6,226 nt of DNA from Propionibacteriaceae bacterium (GTDB lineage: Bacteria; Actinomycetota; Actinomycetes; Propionibacteriales; Propionibacteriaceae). Both the position numbers and the translations under genes were made by a program. The notes beneath the pieces were generated by a model. It made no database searches, had not been told where the DNA came from, and was given only the letters and a program-made list of their open reading frames with translations. This document shows positions 6,010 through 6,226 of this stretch, one piece after another. Position 1 is the first letter of the stretch. Every line of letters starts with the position of its first letter. The DNA lies in assembly GCA_031254155.1 (NCBI GenBank), contig JAIRVA010000286.1:1-6226 (forward strand), read 5' to 3'.

Positions 6010-6022
6010 CCGGTCACGGCCA

Positions 6023-6053
6023 GTGCCCCGCCGTCACGAAGACGACGGGGCAC
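6023..6053 (-). terminator. Strong hairpin terminator for the right-hand surface-protein gene
   Basis: Arms 6023-6035 and 6041-6053 pair over 13 positions with one mismatch (6031/6045) around a 5-base loop, which reads TTCGT on the minus strand. It starts 13 bases after the stop codon of the leftward gene. No T-run follows. It is nearly symmetrical, so it could also stop a rightward transcript from the intergenic region. Confidence 0.75.
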
Positions 6054-6066
6054 CCACTTCCGGCAC

Positions 6067-6226
6067 TCAGTTGGACCGGCGTCGACGGACGACCACGAGG
6101 AGCACCGCGCCCGACACCAGGAGGAGGGCGGCCGCGGCCAGACCGTGCGCCGAATCTCCGCTACTCACAGCCAGACCGCCCGTCTTACCGACCGGACCCG
6201 CCTCCACCGTCGTCGTGGCCGTCGAC
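6067..6226 (-). CDS. C-terminal end of a cell-surface protein with a membrane/sortase-like tail (5' end outside window)
   Basis: Seen: 52 codons from the right edge to TGA at 6067-6069. The sequence passes from a Thr-rich stretch (TATTTVEAG) through PVGKTGG and a small-residue spacer to a hydrophobic segment of about 19 residues (LAAAALLLVSGAVLLVVV) and ends RRRRSN. Family knowledge: this order, a motif, a hydrophobic helix and a basic end, is that of LPXTG-type cell-wall sorting signals. Here VGKTG stands where LPxTG is expected, so it is either a degenerate or alternative sortase site or a simple C-terminal membrane anchor. The bulk of the protein would be extracytoplasmic. It converges on the kinase, and a strong hairpin follows its stop. 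The gene is well supported by composition and terminator; its identity cannot be told from this fragment. Confidence 0.7.
   Translation of the reverse strand, partial: STATTTVEAGPVGKTGGLAVSSGDSAHGLAAAALLLVSGAVLLVVVRRRRSN

Larger units (their letters stand above)
5592..6022. other. Long intergenic stretch without a convincing protein gene
   Basis: Between the kinase hairpin and the hairpin of the right-hand gene I find no ORF with both a good ribosome site and protein-like composition. The open frames here are Arg/Pro-rich shadows. The stretch instead holds short inverted repeats (CCCAC/GTGGG at 5718-5730; GACGAC/GTCGTC at 5733-5758), the repeat set at 5775-5883 and the hairpin at 5946-5991. 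No tRNA, rRNA or known riboswitch was recognised. It could encode a structured or small RNA, or be the remains of a lost gene or element. Confidence 0.6.

Noticed and set aside
5572..6066. tRNA or known riboswitch in the gap
   Set aside because: No T-loop GGTTCGA-type block, no acceptor-stem pairing, and no riboswitch core recognised.
5773..6226. Plus-strand frame from the ATG at 5773, open to the right edge
   Set aside because: No ribosome site, Arg-rich nonsense composition, and it is antisense to the well-supported surface-protein tail.

Overview
The window comes from a high-GC actinobacterium (Actinomycetota). Coding regions are strongly GC-biased at third positions. A metF gene, an IdsA-type polyprenyl synthase and a PASTA-domain Ser/Thr kinase lie together, which recalls the idsA2/metF-like/pknL neighbourhood I remember from Mycobacterium and related genera. 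I cannot assign a genus from sequence alone.

Layout from left to right. (a) 3-890 (+) is the C-terminal half of a UvrD/Rep superfamily ATPase of HelD type, running in from the left edge. (b) 875-3422 (-) is a tightly packed three-gene operon read right to left: a ThiE/TenI-like barrel protein with eroded catalytic motifs, an IdsA-type isoprenyl diphosphate synthase, and methylenetetrahydrofolate reductase (metF). Both junctions overlap at stop/start codons (TGATG and ATGA), so translational coupling is likely. The metF 3' end overlaps the helD 3' end by 16 bp. (c) 3423-3549 is a short divergent promoter region; the leftward operon may be leaderless. (d) 3550-5571 (+) is a 673-residue membrane Ser/Thr kinase with four extracellular PASTA repeats (PknL/PknB type), followed at once by a perfect palindrome that probably ends transcription. 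(e) 5572-6066 is a 495-bp gap between convergent genes with no convincing protein gene. It is rich in ordered structure: a direct-inverted-direct repeat set, a hairpin with two CTCCTCCC motifs in its loop, and a strong hairpin that ends the gene to the right. (f) 6067-6226 (-) is the last 52 codons of a surface protein with a hydrophobic tail and an Arg-rich end, entering from the right edge.

Working together: the kinase is an envelope sensor facing peptidoglycan precursors or fragments, and the divergent operon makes a polyprenyl diphosphate that may feed envelope lipids or carriers. A shared regulatory gap is therefore plausible, but that link is inference. metF supplies 5-methyl-THF for methionine synthesis and is probably carried in the operon by translational coupling. 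The core genes are ordinary. The least explained part is the 5572-6066 gap, which is the best place to look for an undescribed RNA or repeat element.
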